Part shown: positions 52,894-61,509 of the stretch, piece after piece
Layout of the letters: every line of letters starts with the position of its first letter
Numbering within the stretch: position 1 is the first letter of the stretch
NCBI RefSeq assembly: GCF_016741815.1
Contig: NZ_JAERRJ010000010.1
Span: forward strand, 62,001 to 126,000
DNA from: Nocardia acididurans
Lineage (GTDB): Bacteria > Actinomycetota > Actinomycetes > Mycobacteriales > Mycobacteriaceae
Direction: 5' to 3'
DNA: 64,000 bases
The notes under the pieces: model-generated
Databases searched by the model: none
What the model saw: only the letters and a program-made list of their open reading frames with translations
What the model was told of the DNA's origin: nothing
Program-made: the position numbers and the translations under genes

Positions 52894-53634
52894 ATGACTT
52901 CTGCGGCACCGGTTTTTCGGACCAGGCGGGTTGTGACCACCCGGGCGGGCGGCTTCTCCACCGCCCCGTACGACTCCTTCAATCTCGGCGATCATGTCGG
53001 GGACGATCCGGAGGCGGTGCGGCGCAATCGAGTTCGGCTGGCCGACAGCATCGGCCTGCCGCCGCGGCAGTTGATCTGGATGGAACAGATCCACGGACGT
53101 AACGTCGAGATCGTGGATGGACCGCGTGACGAGCCGGTGCCCGCGACGGATGCGCTGGTTACCACCCAGAAGGATCTGGCCCTGGTGGTGCTGACCGCCG
53201 ACTGCGTGCCCATCCTGCTGTCCGACGACGAGGCCGGTGTCATCGCCGCGGTGCACGCCGGGCGGATCGGCGCGCGGATCGGCATCGTCCCGCACGTGCT
53301 GGAGGCCATGGTCTCCGTGGGCGCGAAGCCCGAGCGCATCGGCGCGTTCCTCGGCCCGGCCGCGAGTGGCAGGCAGTATGAAGTGCCCGCCGCCATGCGC
53401 GCCGACGTCGACGCCCATCTGCCGGGCAGTGCGACCACCACCGCCAAGGGCACGCCGGGCCTGGATCTGCGCGCGGGCATCCGCCGCCAGCTGGAGGCGG
53501 CCGGTGTCGGCGCGGTGGCCGTGGATCCGCGGTGCACCATCGAGGACAAGACCCTGTTCAGCCACCGGCGCGGCGCGCCGACGGGACGACTCGCCGGTGT
53601 GATTTGGATGTCATCCGAAGGAATCGCAGAATGA
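52894..53634 (+). CDS. pgeF: Peptidoglycan editing factor / purine nucleoside phosphorylase-like (YfiH, DUF152)
   Basis: 246 residues. TTRAGGFSTAPYDSFNLGDHVGDD, QIHGRNVEIVD, VVLTADCVPILLSDDEAGVIAAVHAGRIGA (Cys/His zinc-site region) and DPRCTIEDKTLFSHRR are the YfiH family motifs. E. coli YfiH (PgeF) prevents L-Ser misuse in place of L-Ala in precursors; other members phosphorolyse adenosine. Old annotations call it a multicopper or laccase-domain protein, which the motifs do not support. Orthologue of Rv2149c. Stop overlaps the next gene by ATGA. Confidence 0.88.
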   Translation: MTSAAPVFRTRRVVTTRAGGFSTAPYDSFNLGDHVGDDPEAVRRNRVRLADSIGLPPRQLIWMEQIHGRNVEIVDGPRDEPVPATDALVTTQKDLALVVLTADCVPILLSDDEAGVIAAVHAGRIGARIGIVPHVLEAMVSVGAKPERIGAFLGPAASGRQYEVPAAMRADVDAHLPGSATTTAKGTPGLDLRAGIRRQLEAAGVGAVAVDPRCTIEDKTLFSHRRGAPTGRLAGVIWMSSEGIAE

Positions 53635-54413
53635 CCGAGACCCCCATCGCCGCAACAGCTTCCGCCGGAGCCGAGGTGGCGCGTGTCACCGGGGACGAGG
53701 ATCGGGTCGCGGAGCTGTCGGCTTCGCTGGCCGCGCTCGGCGACCGCATCCACGCAGCGTGCCGGGCCGCCGACCGTGATCCGCGCACCGTCCGCCTGCT
53801 GCCGGTGACCAAGTTCTTCCCCGCCTCGGATATCGAGATCCTCTATGGCCTGGGCCGCCGCGAGTTCGGCGAATCCCGCGAGCAGGAGGCCGCCGCCAAG
53901 GTGGCACAGCTGGGCCAGCTGTCCCAAATACGCTGGGAATTCATCGGCCGCCTGCAGCGCAATAAGGCGAAATCCGTTGCACGCTGGGCCGATACCGTCT
54001 ACTCCGTCGACAGTGACCGCTTGGCAACCACCCTGGACGCCGGGGCGGAGGCGGCGCTGGAGGCGGGGGAGCGCTACACCCCCTTGCGCGTACTGCTGCA
54101 GGTGAGTCTCGACGGCGACACCGCGCGCGGCGGCGTCACCGAGGCCGACCTCCCTGCCCTCGCCGATCGGGTCGCGTCGCTGCCATCGCTGCAGCTCGGG
54201 GGCCTGATGGCGATTCCGCCGCTGGAGTCCGATCCCGAGGCCGCGTTCGCGCAATTGCAGTCGGTCCACTCCTATCTCTTGGCCTCACATCCCGAGGCCA
54301 GGGAGCTGTCGGCGGGTATGTCGGGGGATCTGGAGGCCGCGATCCGCCACGGATCCACATGCGTGCGTGTCGGTACGGCGTTGATGGGCGCGCGACCGAT
54401 AACCTCGGCGTAG
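53631..54413 (+). CDS. YggS/PROSC-type pyridoxal phosphate-binding protein
   Basis: 260 residues from ATG 53631. RLLPVTKFFPASDIEILYGLG has the PLP lysine (VTKF), followed by FGESREQEAAAK, WEFIGRLQRNKAK, GGLMAIPP and LSAGMSGDLEAAIRHGST with the R/G-T ending typical of the alanine-racemase-fold barrel. YggS proteins buffer PLP and affect amino acid balance. It sits between pgeF and sepF as in M. tuberculosis (Rv2148c). Confidence 0.92.
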   Translation: MTETPIAATASAGAEVARVTGDEDRVAELSASLAALGDRIHAACRAADRDPRTVRLLPVTKFFPASDIEILYGLGRREFGESREQEAAAKVAQLGQLSQIRWEFIGRLQRNKAKSVARWADTVYSVDSDRLATTLDAGAEAALEAGERYTPLRVLLQVSLDGDTARGGVTEADLPALADRVASLPSLQLGGLMAIPPLESDPEAAFAQLQSVHSYLLASHPEARELSAGMSGDLEAAIRHGSTCVRVGTALMGARPITSA

Positions 54414-54517
54414 CAAACAAACCTCATCAGTCACATTTGAAACATATGCTTGGTGACAGAAGAGGGCTGAGCAGGACAACACCCCAGGCCAACCGGGGCC
54501 GAAGGAAGGTCGACCAG

Positions 54518-55306
54518 ATGAGCACGCTGCATAAGTTCAAGGCGTACTTCGGGATGGTTCCGCTCGAGGATTACGAAGACGATTACGTCGACGATCGCGG
54601 ACCCGCGCCCCGGAGCGCCGATGAACGCGGTCAGCGCCGCCCTCGGCCTTATGCCGATCGGGATTACGACCGGTACGAGCACGAGCGCGACCGGTACGAG
54701 GACGAGCCCGCGTACGAGCCGTCGTACAAGGCCCCCTACAAGCCGGGCTACAGCGTGTCGCGTCGTGACGACTATGCCGAGGACCGTTACGAAGACGAGC
54801 GTGACCGCTACGACGCCCCGCGTCGTCCCACCCGCATCGACACCGCGCCGTCCAGCCGCACCCGCGGTATGGGTGGTCCTGGTGGCGCGTCCATGGTGCG
54901 CGGCACCACGCGCGGTGCGCTCGCGGTGGACCCGGAGGCCGAGCGGCGCATGGAAGAACTGCGGATGGAGGAGCGCCGGATCGACACCGCGCCTCGCCGT
55001 TCTCAGATCTTCGAGGACGGAGGCCCCTTGTCCAAGATCACGACGCTGCGTCCGCGGACGTACGCGGAGGCCGCCATCATCGGCGAGCGTTTCCGCGACG
55101 GCACCCCGGTGATCATGGATCTGGTGGAGATGAGCAACGCGGACGCCCGCCGGCTGGTGGACTTCGCCGCGGGACTCGCCTTCGCCCTGCGTGGTTCGTT
55201 CGACAAGGTCGCCACCAAGGTGTTCCTGCTGTCGCCGGCCGATGTGGACGTCTCCGCCGAGGAGCGCCGCCGGATCGCCGAAACCGGCTTCTACAACCAG
55301 AAGTAA
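54518..55306 (+). CDS. sepF: Cell division protein SepF
   Basis: 262 residues from ATG 54518, with GAAGGAAGG upstream. The start MSTLHKFKAYFGMVP is the membrane-binding amphipathic helix; residues about 20-160 are an Asp/Tyr/Arg-rich disordered linker of repeated DRYED-like units; residues about 165-262 are the SepF core (LRPRTYAEAAIIGERFRDGTPVIMDLVEM, VDFAAGLAFALRGSFDKVATKVFLLSP). It tethers FtsZ to the membrane through the FtsZ tail, and is the main FtsZ anchor in organisms without FtsA. A hairpin follows the stop. Confidence 0.93.
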   Translation: MSTLHKFKAYFGMVPLEDYEDDYVDDRGPAPRSADERGQRRPRPYADRDYDRYEHERDRYEDEPAYEPSYKAPYKPGYSVSRRDDYAEDRYEDERDRYDAPRRPTRIDTAPSSRTRGMGGPGGASMVRGTTRGALAVDPEAERRMEELRMEERRIDTAPRRSQIFEDGGPLSKITTLRPRTYAEAAIIGERFRDGTPVIMDLVEMSNADARRLVDFAAGLAFALRGSFDKVATKVFLLSPADVDVSAEERRRIAETGFYNQK

Positions 55307-55309
55307 GCC

Positions 55310-55340
55310 GCTGTCGCAATCGAGTAATCGATGCGACAGC
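55310..55340. terminator. Hairpin after sepF
   Basis: GCTGTCGC-A(A)TCGA pairs with TCGATGCGACAGC: 13 bp with one bulged A, loop GTAA, three bases after the sepF stop. No T-run. The arms share CTGTCGCA/TGCGACAG with a second hairpin at 55406-55426. Confidence 0.65.
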
Positions 55341-55405
55341 CGGATTCGGCGCAAACGGGCCGAAAACCAACGCGCTCACCGTAATGCGCGTGCGTCAACG
55401 GGGGT

Positions 55406-55426
55406 TGCGACAGGTTCGCTGTCGCA
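55406..55426. repeat. Second CTGTCGCA hairpin
   Basis: TGCGACAG (55406-55413), loop GTTCG and CTGTCGCA (55419-55426), an exact 8-bp stem using the same 8-mers as the sepF hairpin. It ends 13 bases before the ATG of the small ORF at 55440. Confidence 0.7.
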
Positions 55427-55439
55427 TGCAGGGGGACTC

Positions 55440-55577
55440 ATGAGCCTGGTGTCCAGGCCGCTGGGCAACATTGTGGCGGCCCGCACCGGTACCCACACTC
55501 AGAGCCATCGAAACCGGTTTGTGAGCGGCGCGATCCCGCGTCTTATTTTGCAAGGCACCGTTTCTGAGGCAGAGTGA
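55440..55577 (+). CDS. 45-residue ORF coupled to the YggT-like gene
   Basis: ATG at 55440 follows GCAGGGGGACTC, a fair ribosome site. It encodes 45 residues (basic middle, no TM), and its TGA overlaps the GTG start of the yggT-like gene (GTGA at 55574-55577). No family recognised. The overlap and ribosome site make translation plausible, perhaps only to couple the downstream gene. Confidence 0.4.
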   Translation: MSLVSRPLGNIVAARTGTHTQSHRNRFVSGAIPRLILQGTVSEAE

Positions 55578-55885
55578 ACGGCGTGGCCCTGTTCCAGGTG
55601 TTGAACCTACTGCTGTTCCTCTTCTGGCTGCTGCTGATCAGCCGAGTCATCGTCGAGTTCATTCGCAGCTTCGCGCGCGACTGGCGGCCGACCGGCTTCG
55701 TCGTGATCGTGCTGGAGGTGATCTTCACGATCACGGACCCGCCCGTGAAACTTCTGAGGCGTTTGATACCTCCAGTGAATCTTGGGGGAATTCGGCTCGA
55801 TCTGTCGATTATGGTCCTGCTATTCATCGTCTTCATCCTGATGTCGATCACCGGCTCGCTCGGGCAGTCGGTAGCTCAGGTGTGA
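55574..55885 (+). CDS. YggT family membrane protein (Rv2146c-like)
   Basis: 103 residues from GTG 55574. Two hydrophobic segments (about 5-27 and 72-97) flank WLLLISRVIVEFIRSFARDW and DPPVKLLRRLIPPVNLGGIRLDLS, the YggT signature with its conserved Pro/Arg loop. Found between sepF and wag31 across actinobacteria (Rv2146c). Proposed to help polar growth or division; no catalytic residues. Confidence 0.9.
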   Translation: MNGVALFQVLNLLLFLFWLLLISRVIVEFIRSFARDWRPTGFVVIVLEVIFTITDPPVKLLRRLIPPVNLGGIRLDLSIMVLLFIVFILMSITGSLGQSVAQV

Positions 55886-55957
55886 CAGAATGGGCCCAAA
55901 GAAAGCTTGCCCAGATCTACCGCTAGATCTCCATACGAAGCGTGAAGGGATCGTTCC

Positions 55958-56782
55958 ATGCCGCTGACCCCCGCCGATGTTCATAACGTCGCGTTCAGCA
56001 AACCACCGATCGGGAAGCGCGGATACAACGAGGACGAAGTCGACGCCTTCCTCGACCTGGTCGAGCAGGAGCTCTCACGCCTCATCGAGGAGAACGCGGA
56101 TCTTCGCCAGCGCGTTGCTGAGTTGGACGCCGAGCTGGCCGATGCGAAGAAGAACCGGGGTCCGGTTCAGCAGGTCAAGCAGCCGCCCGTGCCGGAGCCG
56201 GTGAAGCAGGCGCCGGTCGCGCCGCCGCCGCCGATGCCCGCCCCCGCGCCCATGCCGGTCAAGGCCGAGGCCCCCTCCGCGGATGCGAATCTGCAGGCCG
56301 CCAAGGTGCTTTCGCTGGCTCAGGAGATGGCCGATCGCCTCACCTCCGACGCCAAGACCGAGGCCGAGCAGCTGCTGGCCAACGCCAGAGCGAATTCCGA
56401 GCGACTGGTCAGCGACGCCCGCACCCGCTCCGAGGCCATGATCGCCGACGCCCGCCAGAAGGCCGAGGCCATGCTGTCGGACGCGCAGACCCGCAGCGAT
56501 TCCCAGCTTCGCCAGGCCAAGGAGAAGGCCGACGCCCTGCAGGCCGACGCCGAGCGCAAGCACACCGAGATCATGGCCACCATCACCCAGCAGCGCAGTG
56601 TGCTGGAGAGCCGGATCGAGCAGCTCAAGACCTTCGAGCGCGAGTACCGCGTGCGCCTGAAGTCCTACCTGGAATCGCAGCTGGAGGAGCTGGAGAACCG
56701 TGGTTCCGCGGTCCCGGTCGACGGTGGAGAATTCGGCGGGGAAGCCGCCGGCAACGGCGCACTTCTCAAGGGCGGCAAGTAA
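55958..56782 (+). CDS. wag31: Polar growth scaffold Wag31 (DivIVA)
   Basis: 274 residues. The N-terminal MPLTPADVHNVAFSKPPIGKRGYNEDEVDAFLD is the DivIVA membrane-curvature-binding domain (about 1-60). A Pro/Val/Ala linker (about 70-110) precedes a long coiled coil (about 115-240) with many Ala, Arg and Glu repeats. It marks the poles and directs peptidoglycan insertion; in M. tuberculosis PknA phosphorylates a threonine in the linker. The Thr equivalent is not obvious here. Confidence 0.95.
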   Translation: MPLTPADVHNVAFSKPPIGKRGYNEDEVDAFLDLVEQELSRLIEENADLRQRVAELDAELADAKKNRGPVQQVKQPPVPEPVKQAPVAPPPPMPAPAPMPVKAEAPSADANLQAAKVLSLAQEMADRLTSDAKTEAEQLLANARANSERLVSDARTRSEAMIADARQKAEAMLSDAQTRSDSQLRQAKEKADALQADAERKHTEIMATITQQRSVLESRIEQLKTFEREYRVRLKSYLESQLEELENRGSAVPVDGGEFGGEAAGNGALLKGGK

Positions 56783-56902
56783 AGTCGTACGTACGGCCTT
56801 CGGTGCCGCGCTGATCCCCGTCCCCGGACGGGGAAGCGCAGCGTGGTGCCGCCACCTGTCCGGCCGACGCCGCTATGAACACCGCACGAGGGGTGGGTCC
56901 TC

Positions 56903-57106
56903 ATGCTCGTGGTGACGCTCGTTCTCGCTGCTATCGGCTTCGGTCTGCTCGTGACCGCCTTGACCACCGGTTCGGTGATCTGGGCGTGGGGCTGCATCAT
57001 CGTGTGCGTCATCGGCGCGGTGCTGCTGCTGACGAGCGCGTTGTCGATGCGAGAGGACGACGACGATTCGCAGTCGCATCCGGGCGGTAAGCACGCCCGG
57101 CATTGA
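56903..57106 (+). CDS. Small two-TM membrane protein (Rv2144c position)
   Basis: 67 residues from ATG 56903: two hydrophobic helices (about 2-22 and 27-46) with an Asp-rich, then His/Lys-rich cytoplasmic tail (DDDDSQSHPGGKHARH). It lies after wag31, where M. tuberculosis has the small membrane gene Rv2144c. GGGGTGGG precedes the start. Function unknown. Confidence 0.75.
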   Translation: MLVVTLVLAAIGFGLLVTALTTGSVIWAWGCIIVCVIGAVLLLTSALSMREDDDDSQSHPGGKHARH

Positions 57107-57164
57107 GCTCGTGAACGTGGGGGGAGGGTCCAGGGAATATCCGCTGGACCGTCCTGGCTAGACT

Positions 57165-57368
57165 GGTGACAGCTACACGGCGTCGATCCGGCCATCACCG
57201 GGGAGCCTTCGGAAGAACGGCAGCCCGCGCTGCTCACTAGAACCGAACGGGTGAGCCCGTCACAGCTCGCAACGAAGAGGCCCGGTCTCGCGCCGGGCAA
57301 GCGGGGTGGTACCGCGGTCACGACGCATCCGCGTCGGAATCGTCCCCGTGCCAATGGTTTTCGGCACG
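57165..57368 (+). promoter_or_regulatory. T-box riboswitch controlling ileS
   Basis: The T-box core GGGGTGGTACCGCGG (57303-57317) is unmistakable. A very short Stem I (GGTGA 57165-57169 with TCACC 57195-57199) carries the isoleucine specifier ATC (57186-57188). Near the gene, CGTGCC (57347-57352) pairs with GGCACG (57363-57368) next to AGGAG (57369-57373), the sequestrator of a translational (class II) T-box as known for Nocardia and mycobacterial ileS. Uncharged tRNA-Ile should free the ribosome site and raise ileS translation. Confidence 0.93.
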
Positions 57369-57387
57369 AGGAGACGGAGAGCCCGCG

Positions 57388-60300
57388 ATGGCGGACGAGG
57401 CGTTTGAAGCGAACACAGCCACCCGCGACGCATACCCCCGCGTCGATCTGACCCAGGCCGGCTCCGGCCAGGTGTCCTTCCCTGAGCTGGAACAGCGGGT
57501 TCTCGCCTACTGGGCCGCCGACGACACCTTCCGTGCCAGCATCGAGAACCGTTCCGATGCAGAGGAATTCGTCTTCTACGACGGTCCGCCGTTCGCGAAT
57601 GGCCTGCCGCATTACGGTCATCTGCTCACCGGTTATGTGAAGGATTTGATCCCACGTTTCCAGACGATGCGCGGAAAGAAGGTCGAACGGCGTTTCGGCT
57701 GGGATACTCACGGCCTGCCCGCGGAAATCGAAGCCGAGAAGCAGCTCGGTATCACGGACAAATCACAGATCGACGAGATGGGTCTCGCGGAATTCAATGC
57801 CGCGTGCAAATCCTCGGTCCTGCGCTACACGAATGAGTGGCGCGAGTATGTGACCCGCCAGGCGCGCTGGGTGGACTTCGACAACGACTACAAAACCCTC
57901 GACCTCGACTTCATGGAGTCGGTCATGTGGGCCTTCAAGTCGCTGTACGACAAGGGCCTGATCTATCAGGGCTTCCGGGTGCTGCCGTACTCCTGGTACG
58001 AGCAGACCCCGCTGTCCAACCAGGAGACCCGGCTGGACGACGCCTACAAGATGCGTCAGGATCCGGCGGTCACCGTCGACATGGTGCTGAGCGTGCCCGC
58101 GGAGCATCCGCTGCACGAGCTCGACGGCGCGAACGCGCTCATCTGGACCACCACGCCGTGGACTCTGCCGTCCAACCTCGCCATCGCGGTGCATCCGGAT
58201 GTGACCTACGCCCACCTCGAGGGCAAGGACGGCAAACGCTACCTGCTTGCCGCCGAGCGGGTTTCGGCCTACACGCGAGAACTCGGCGAGGAACCGACCG
58301 TCCTGTCCGAGCATGCGGGCGCGGCGCTGAAGGATCTGCACTACCGGCCCCCGTTCGACTTCTTCGTGGGTCACCCGAACGCACACCGCGTGCTGAACGC
58401 CGACTACGTCACCACCGACTCCGGCACCGGCATCGTCCACCTCGCCCCCGCCTTCGGTGAAGAGGATATGGACGTGGCCTCGGCCGCGGGCATCGAACTG
58501 GTGCAGCCCCTCGACCCGGGCGGCAAGTTCACCTCGATGGTGCCGCCGTACGAGGGCCTGATGGTCTTCGACGCCAACCCGGTCATCATCAAGGATCTCA
58601 AGGCCGCCGGAAAGCTGTTGCGGCACGAGACCATCGAGCACTCCTACCCGCACAGCTGGCGGTCGGGTCAGCCGCTGATCTACATGGCGGTGCCGTCCTG
58701 GTTCGTCGCGGTCACCAAGTTCCGCGACCGCATGGTGGAGCTCAACCAGCAGATCACCTGGGTGCCCGAGCACATCCGCGACGGCCAGTTCGGCAAGTGG
58801 CTCGAGGGCGCGCGCGACTGGAACATCAGCCGCAACCGCTACTGGGGTTCGCCCATCCCCGTGTGGGTGTCCGACAATCCGGAGTTCCCGCGCGTGGACG
58901 TGTACGGCTCGCTCGACGAGCTCGAGCGCGACTTCGGCGTGCGCCCGGCCGACCTGCACCGCCCGATGATCGACGATCTGGTGCGCCCGAATCCCGATGA
59001 CCCGAGCGGGAAGTCGATGATGCGGCGCACCCCCGAGGTGCTGGACTGCTGGTTCGAGTCGGGCTCCATGCCCTTCGCGCAGGTGCACTACCCGTTCGAG
59101 AACAAGACCTGGTTCGACGGCGGCCACGGCGACGACAACGGCAACGCGGTCCCCGGCCACAATCCGGGCGACTTCATCGTCGAGTACAACGGCCAGACCC
59201 GCGGCTGGTTCTACACGCTGCATGTGCTGGCCACCGCGCTGTTCGATCGTCCGGCGTTCAAAACCGTTGCGGCGCACGGCATCGTGCTCGGCGACGACGG
59301 CCTGAAGATGTCCAAGTCCAAGGGCAACTATCCGAACGTCAACGAGGTCTTCGACCGCGACGGCTCCGACGCCATGCGCTGGTTCCTGATGGCCTCGCCG
59401 ATCCTGCGCGGCGGCAACCTGATCGTCACCGAGCGCGGCATCCGCGAGGGGGTCAGCCACGCGCTGCGCCCGCTGTGGAACGCGTGGACCTTCCTGCAGC
59501 TGTACGCCTCGAAACCCGGTACCTGGCGCACGGATTCGGCGAATGTGCTGGATCGCTACATCCTGGCCAAGCTGGCGCAGACCCGCGACGCCATCACCGC
59601 GGCGCTGGAGATCTACGACATCGCCGGAGCCTGTGACGAGCTGCGCTCGTTCGCCGACGCGCTCACCAATTGGTATGTGCGCCGGTCGCGTTCGCGCTTC
59701 TGGGAGGAGGACCGCGACGCCATCGACACCCTGCACACCGTGCTGGAGGTGACGACCCGCCTCGCCGCGCCGCTGCTTCCGCTCATCTCCGAGGTGATCT
59801 GGCGCGGGCTCACCGGCGGTCGTTCGGTGCATCTGGCCGACTGGCCGGCGGCCGCGGATCTGCCGCACGACGCCGAACTGGTGTCGGCCATGGACGAGGT
59901 GCGCACGGTCTGCTCCACGGTGCTGAGCCTGCGCAAGGCGCAGAACCTCCGGGTGCGGCTGCCGCTGTCGGAGGTCACCGTGGCGGCCTCGGATGCCGAG
60001 CGGCTCACCCCGTTCGTGGATCTGATCGCCGACGAGGTGAACGTCAAGAAGGTCGACCTCACCGCCGATGTGGCGTCGCACGGCCGCTTCGAGCTGGTCG
60101 TCAATGCCCGCGCCGCGGGTCCGCGCCTGGGCAAGCAGGTGCAGACGGTCATCAAGGCGGTCAAGGCGGGAGAGTGGAGTGAGGCCGCTGACGGCACCGT
60201 CACCGCCGCCGGGATCGCGCTGCTGCCCGAGGAGTACACCCAGCGTCTGGTGGCCGCCGAACCCGAGTCCACCGCCGCCCTGCCGGGCAACTCCGGCCTG

Positions 60301-60579
60301 GTGGTGCTGAACTCGCAGGTCACCGAGGAGCTGGAGGCCGAGGGCTGGGCCCGCGACCTCATCCGCGACCTGCAGGAGACCCGCAAGGCCAAGGGCCTCG
60401 ACGTCTCGGACCGCATCACCGTGGTGCTCGACGTCCCGGCCGAGCGACTGGCCTGGGCGCAGACCCACCGCGAGCTCATCGCCGGTGAAATCCTGGCCAC
60501 CGCACTGACTTTCGGTGACGCGGGCACGGAGGCCGCCGAGATCGCGGGCGGGGTGAAGGCGTCGGTCAGCAAGAACTGA
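57388..60579 (+). CDS. ileS: Isoleucyl-tRNA synthetase, type 2 (eukaryote-like)
   Basis: 1063 residues. PPFANGLPHYGH (HIGH motif, 75-78) and KMSKS (640-644) form the active site; the CP1 editing domain lies at about 190-400 (TTPWTLPSNLAIAVHPDV). NEWREYVTRQARWVDFDNDYKTLD, FYTLHVLATALFDRPAF and a long C-terminal part without the Cys-zinc finger mark the eukaryote-like IleS2 class, which in relatives gives natural mupirocin tolerance. A class 2 T-box upstream controls translation. It charges tRNA-Ile. Confidence 0.96.
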   Translation: MADEAFEANTATRDAYPRVDLTQAGSGQVSFPELEQRVLAYWAADDTFRASIENRSDAEEFVFYDGPPFANGLPHYGHLLTGYVKDLIPRFQTMRGKKVERRFGWDTHGLPAEIEAEKQLGITDKSQIDEMGLAEFNAACKSSVLRYTNEWREYVTRQARWVDFDNDYKTLDLDFMESVMWAFKSLYDKGLIYQGFRVLPYSWYEQTPLSNQETRLDDAYKMRQDPAVTVDMVLSVPAEHPLHELDGANALIWTTTPWTLPSNLAIAVHPDVTYAHLEGKDGKRYLLAAERVSAYTRELGEEPTVLSEHAGAALKDLHYRPPFDFFVGHPNAHRVLNADYVTTDSGTGIVHLAPAFGEEDMDVASAAGIELVQPLDPGGKFTSMVPPYEGLMVFDANPVIIKDLKAAGKLLRHETIEHSYPHSWRSGQPLIYMAVPSWFVAVTKFRDRMVELNQQITWVPEHIRDGQFGKWLEGARDWNISRNRYWGSPIPVWVSDNPEFPRVDVYGSLDELERDFGVRPADLHRPMIDDLVRPNPDDPSGKSMMRRTPEVLDCWFESGSMPFAQVHYPFENKTWFDGGHGDDNGNAVPGHNPGDFIVEYNGQTRGWFYTLHVLATALFDRPAFKTVAAHGIVLGDDGLKMSKSKGNYPNVNEVFDRDGSDAMRWFLMASPILRGGNLIVTERGIREGVSHALRPLWNAWTFLQLYASKPGTWRTDSANVLDRYILAKLAQTRDAITAALEIYDIAGACDELRSFADALTNWYVRRSRSRFWEEDRDAIDTLHTVLEVTTRLAAPLLPLISEVIWRGLTGGRSVHLADWPAAADLPHDAELVSAMDEVRTVCSTVLSLRKAQNLRVRLPLSEVTVAASDAERLTPFVDLIADEVNVKKVDLTADVASHGRFELVVNARAAGPRLGKQVQTVIKAVKAGEWSEAADGTVTAAGIALLPEEYTQRLVAAEPESTAALPGNSGLVVLNSQVTEELEAEGWARDLIRDLQETRKAKGLDVSDRITVVLDVPAERLAWAQTHRELIAGEILATALTFGDAGTEAAEIAGGVKASVSKN

Positions 60580-60607
60580 CGCGCGCGGCGCAACGCCGGG
60601 CGGACAA

Positions 60608-60640
60608 CGAGGGGCGGGGCCATGACGGCCCCGCCCCTCG
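60608..60640 (+). terminator. Hairpin after ileS
   Basis: A perfect 14-bp GC stem CGAGGGGCGGGGCC (60608-60621) with complement at 60627-60640, loop ATGAC, 29 bases after the ileS stop. No T-run. Confidence 0.75.
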
Positions 60641-60957
60641 GCTGTTCCGGCGTGGTCAGAGCGTCCGGCCTGCCGGCGCCAAAGTCTGAAAGTGTCTTGC
60701 CTCACATACTGCTGAGACGTGTCGGCCCTTGTGTGACTGCTGTTGCGTGCGATACAACAGCTATACGCTAGCAACTTTCAACGTCTAGTTGAGCTTGCGT
60801 GTTCTGCTGATCGACACAACTGATAGAAGCGCACTGCCAGGCAAGTCGTACCGGGTGGGATGCCATGGGGAAGTGGTTCATCCCGCACAGGAGAGTTTGC
60901 TGTGCTGTCGCCGTATCGGCTCGTCGGGTGGGTGCCACACCTGAAGGGCGTAGTTGT
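60641..60957 (+). promoter_or_regulatory. Upstream region of third NlpC/P60 gene
   Basis: About 320 AT-richer bases without a gene. It holds GCTGTTG/CAACAGC arms (60739-60745 and 60755-60761), then CTATACGCT which could contain a -10, and nearby CAACT/AGTTG repeats (60772-60791). I see no ribosome site of note. Probably a regulated promoter for the hydrolase. Confidence 0.5.
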
Positions 60958-61497
60958 ATGAGCAGTCGCTGGATTCGTCGTACCGTCAAACTCCTGGCCG
61001 CCGTCACCGTGACCACCCTGGCCGTCCCGATCTGGGCCGGAATCGCCCACGCCGACACCGGAAGCGGCACCGGGTCCGCCTCCTCCGGCAGCGCCACCGG
61101 ATCCTTCTCCGGCAGCGCCAGCGGGTCGGCGCAATTACCCGTCACCAGTCCCCGCGCCGTCGCGGCGCTCGGGGTGGCCGCCACGCAGATCGGCAAGCCC
61201 TACGAGTGGGGCGGCACCGGACCGGATGCCTGGGACTGCTCCGGCCTGGTGCAGTGGGCCTACCGCCAGGTGGGCATCAATCTGCCCAGGACCACCTGGC
61301 TGCAGGTGGATTCGGGCCTCGAGGTGCCGTTCTACGCCCTGCAGCCCGGCGATGTCGTGATCCTGAACGGGGACGCCTCGCATGTGGGCATCTACGCCGG
61401 GTTCGGGCAGATCCTCAATGCCTACGACTGGGGTGTGCCGGTGGGCTTCACCCCGCTGTCCCAGTTCGAGATCTACGACATCCGCCGCTTCTACTGA
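60958..61497 (+). CDS. Secreted NlpC/P60 protein with Asn third residue
   Basis: 179 residues from ATG 60958. Signal peptide 1-32 (LLAAVTVTTLAVPIWAGIAHA). A Gly/Ser/Thr linker (33-60) precedes the NlpC/P60 domain (about 65-179): nucleophile C94 in WDCSGLVQW and H142 in SHVGIYAG. The third catalytic position, usually a His as in the two other hydrolases here, appears as N154 in QILNAYD; Asn or Gln is allowed in the family. A small exported endopeptidase, or a peptidoglycan binder if activity is low. Confidence 0.85.
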   Translation: MSSRWIRRTVKLLAAVTVTTLAVPIWAGIAHADTGSGTGSASSGSATGSFSGSASGSAQLPVTSPRAVAALGVAATQIGKPYEWGGTGPDAWDCSGLVQWAYRQVGINLPRTTWLQVDSGLEVPFYALQPGDVVILNGDASHVGIYAGFGQILNAYDWGVPVGFTPLSQFEIYDIRRFY

Positions 61498-61509
61498 ACC
61501 CGAATTCCC

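Noticed and set aside
52894..53634. Laccase or multicopper oxidase
   Set aside because: The motifs are those of the YfiH/PgeF family; the usual copper-site pattern is absent.
57763..60774. 1003-codon minus-strand frame opposite ileS
   Set aside because: Antisense to a fully recognisable IleS.
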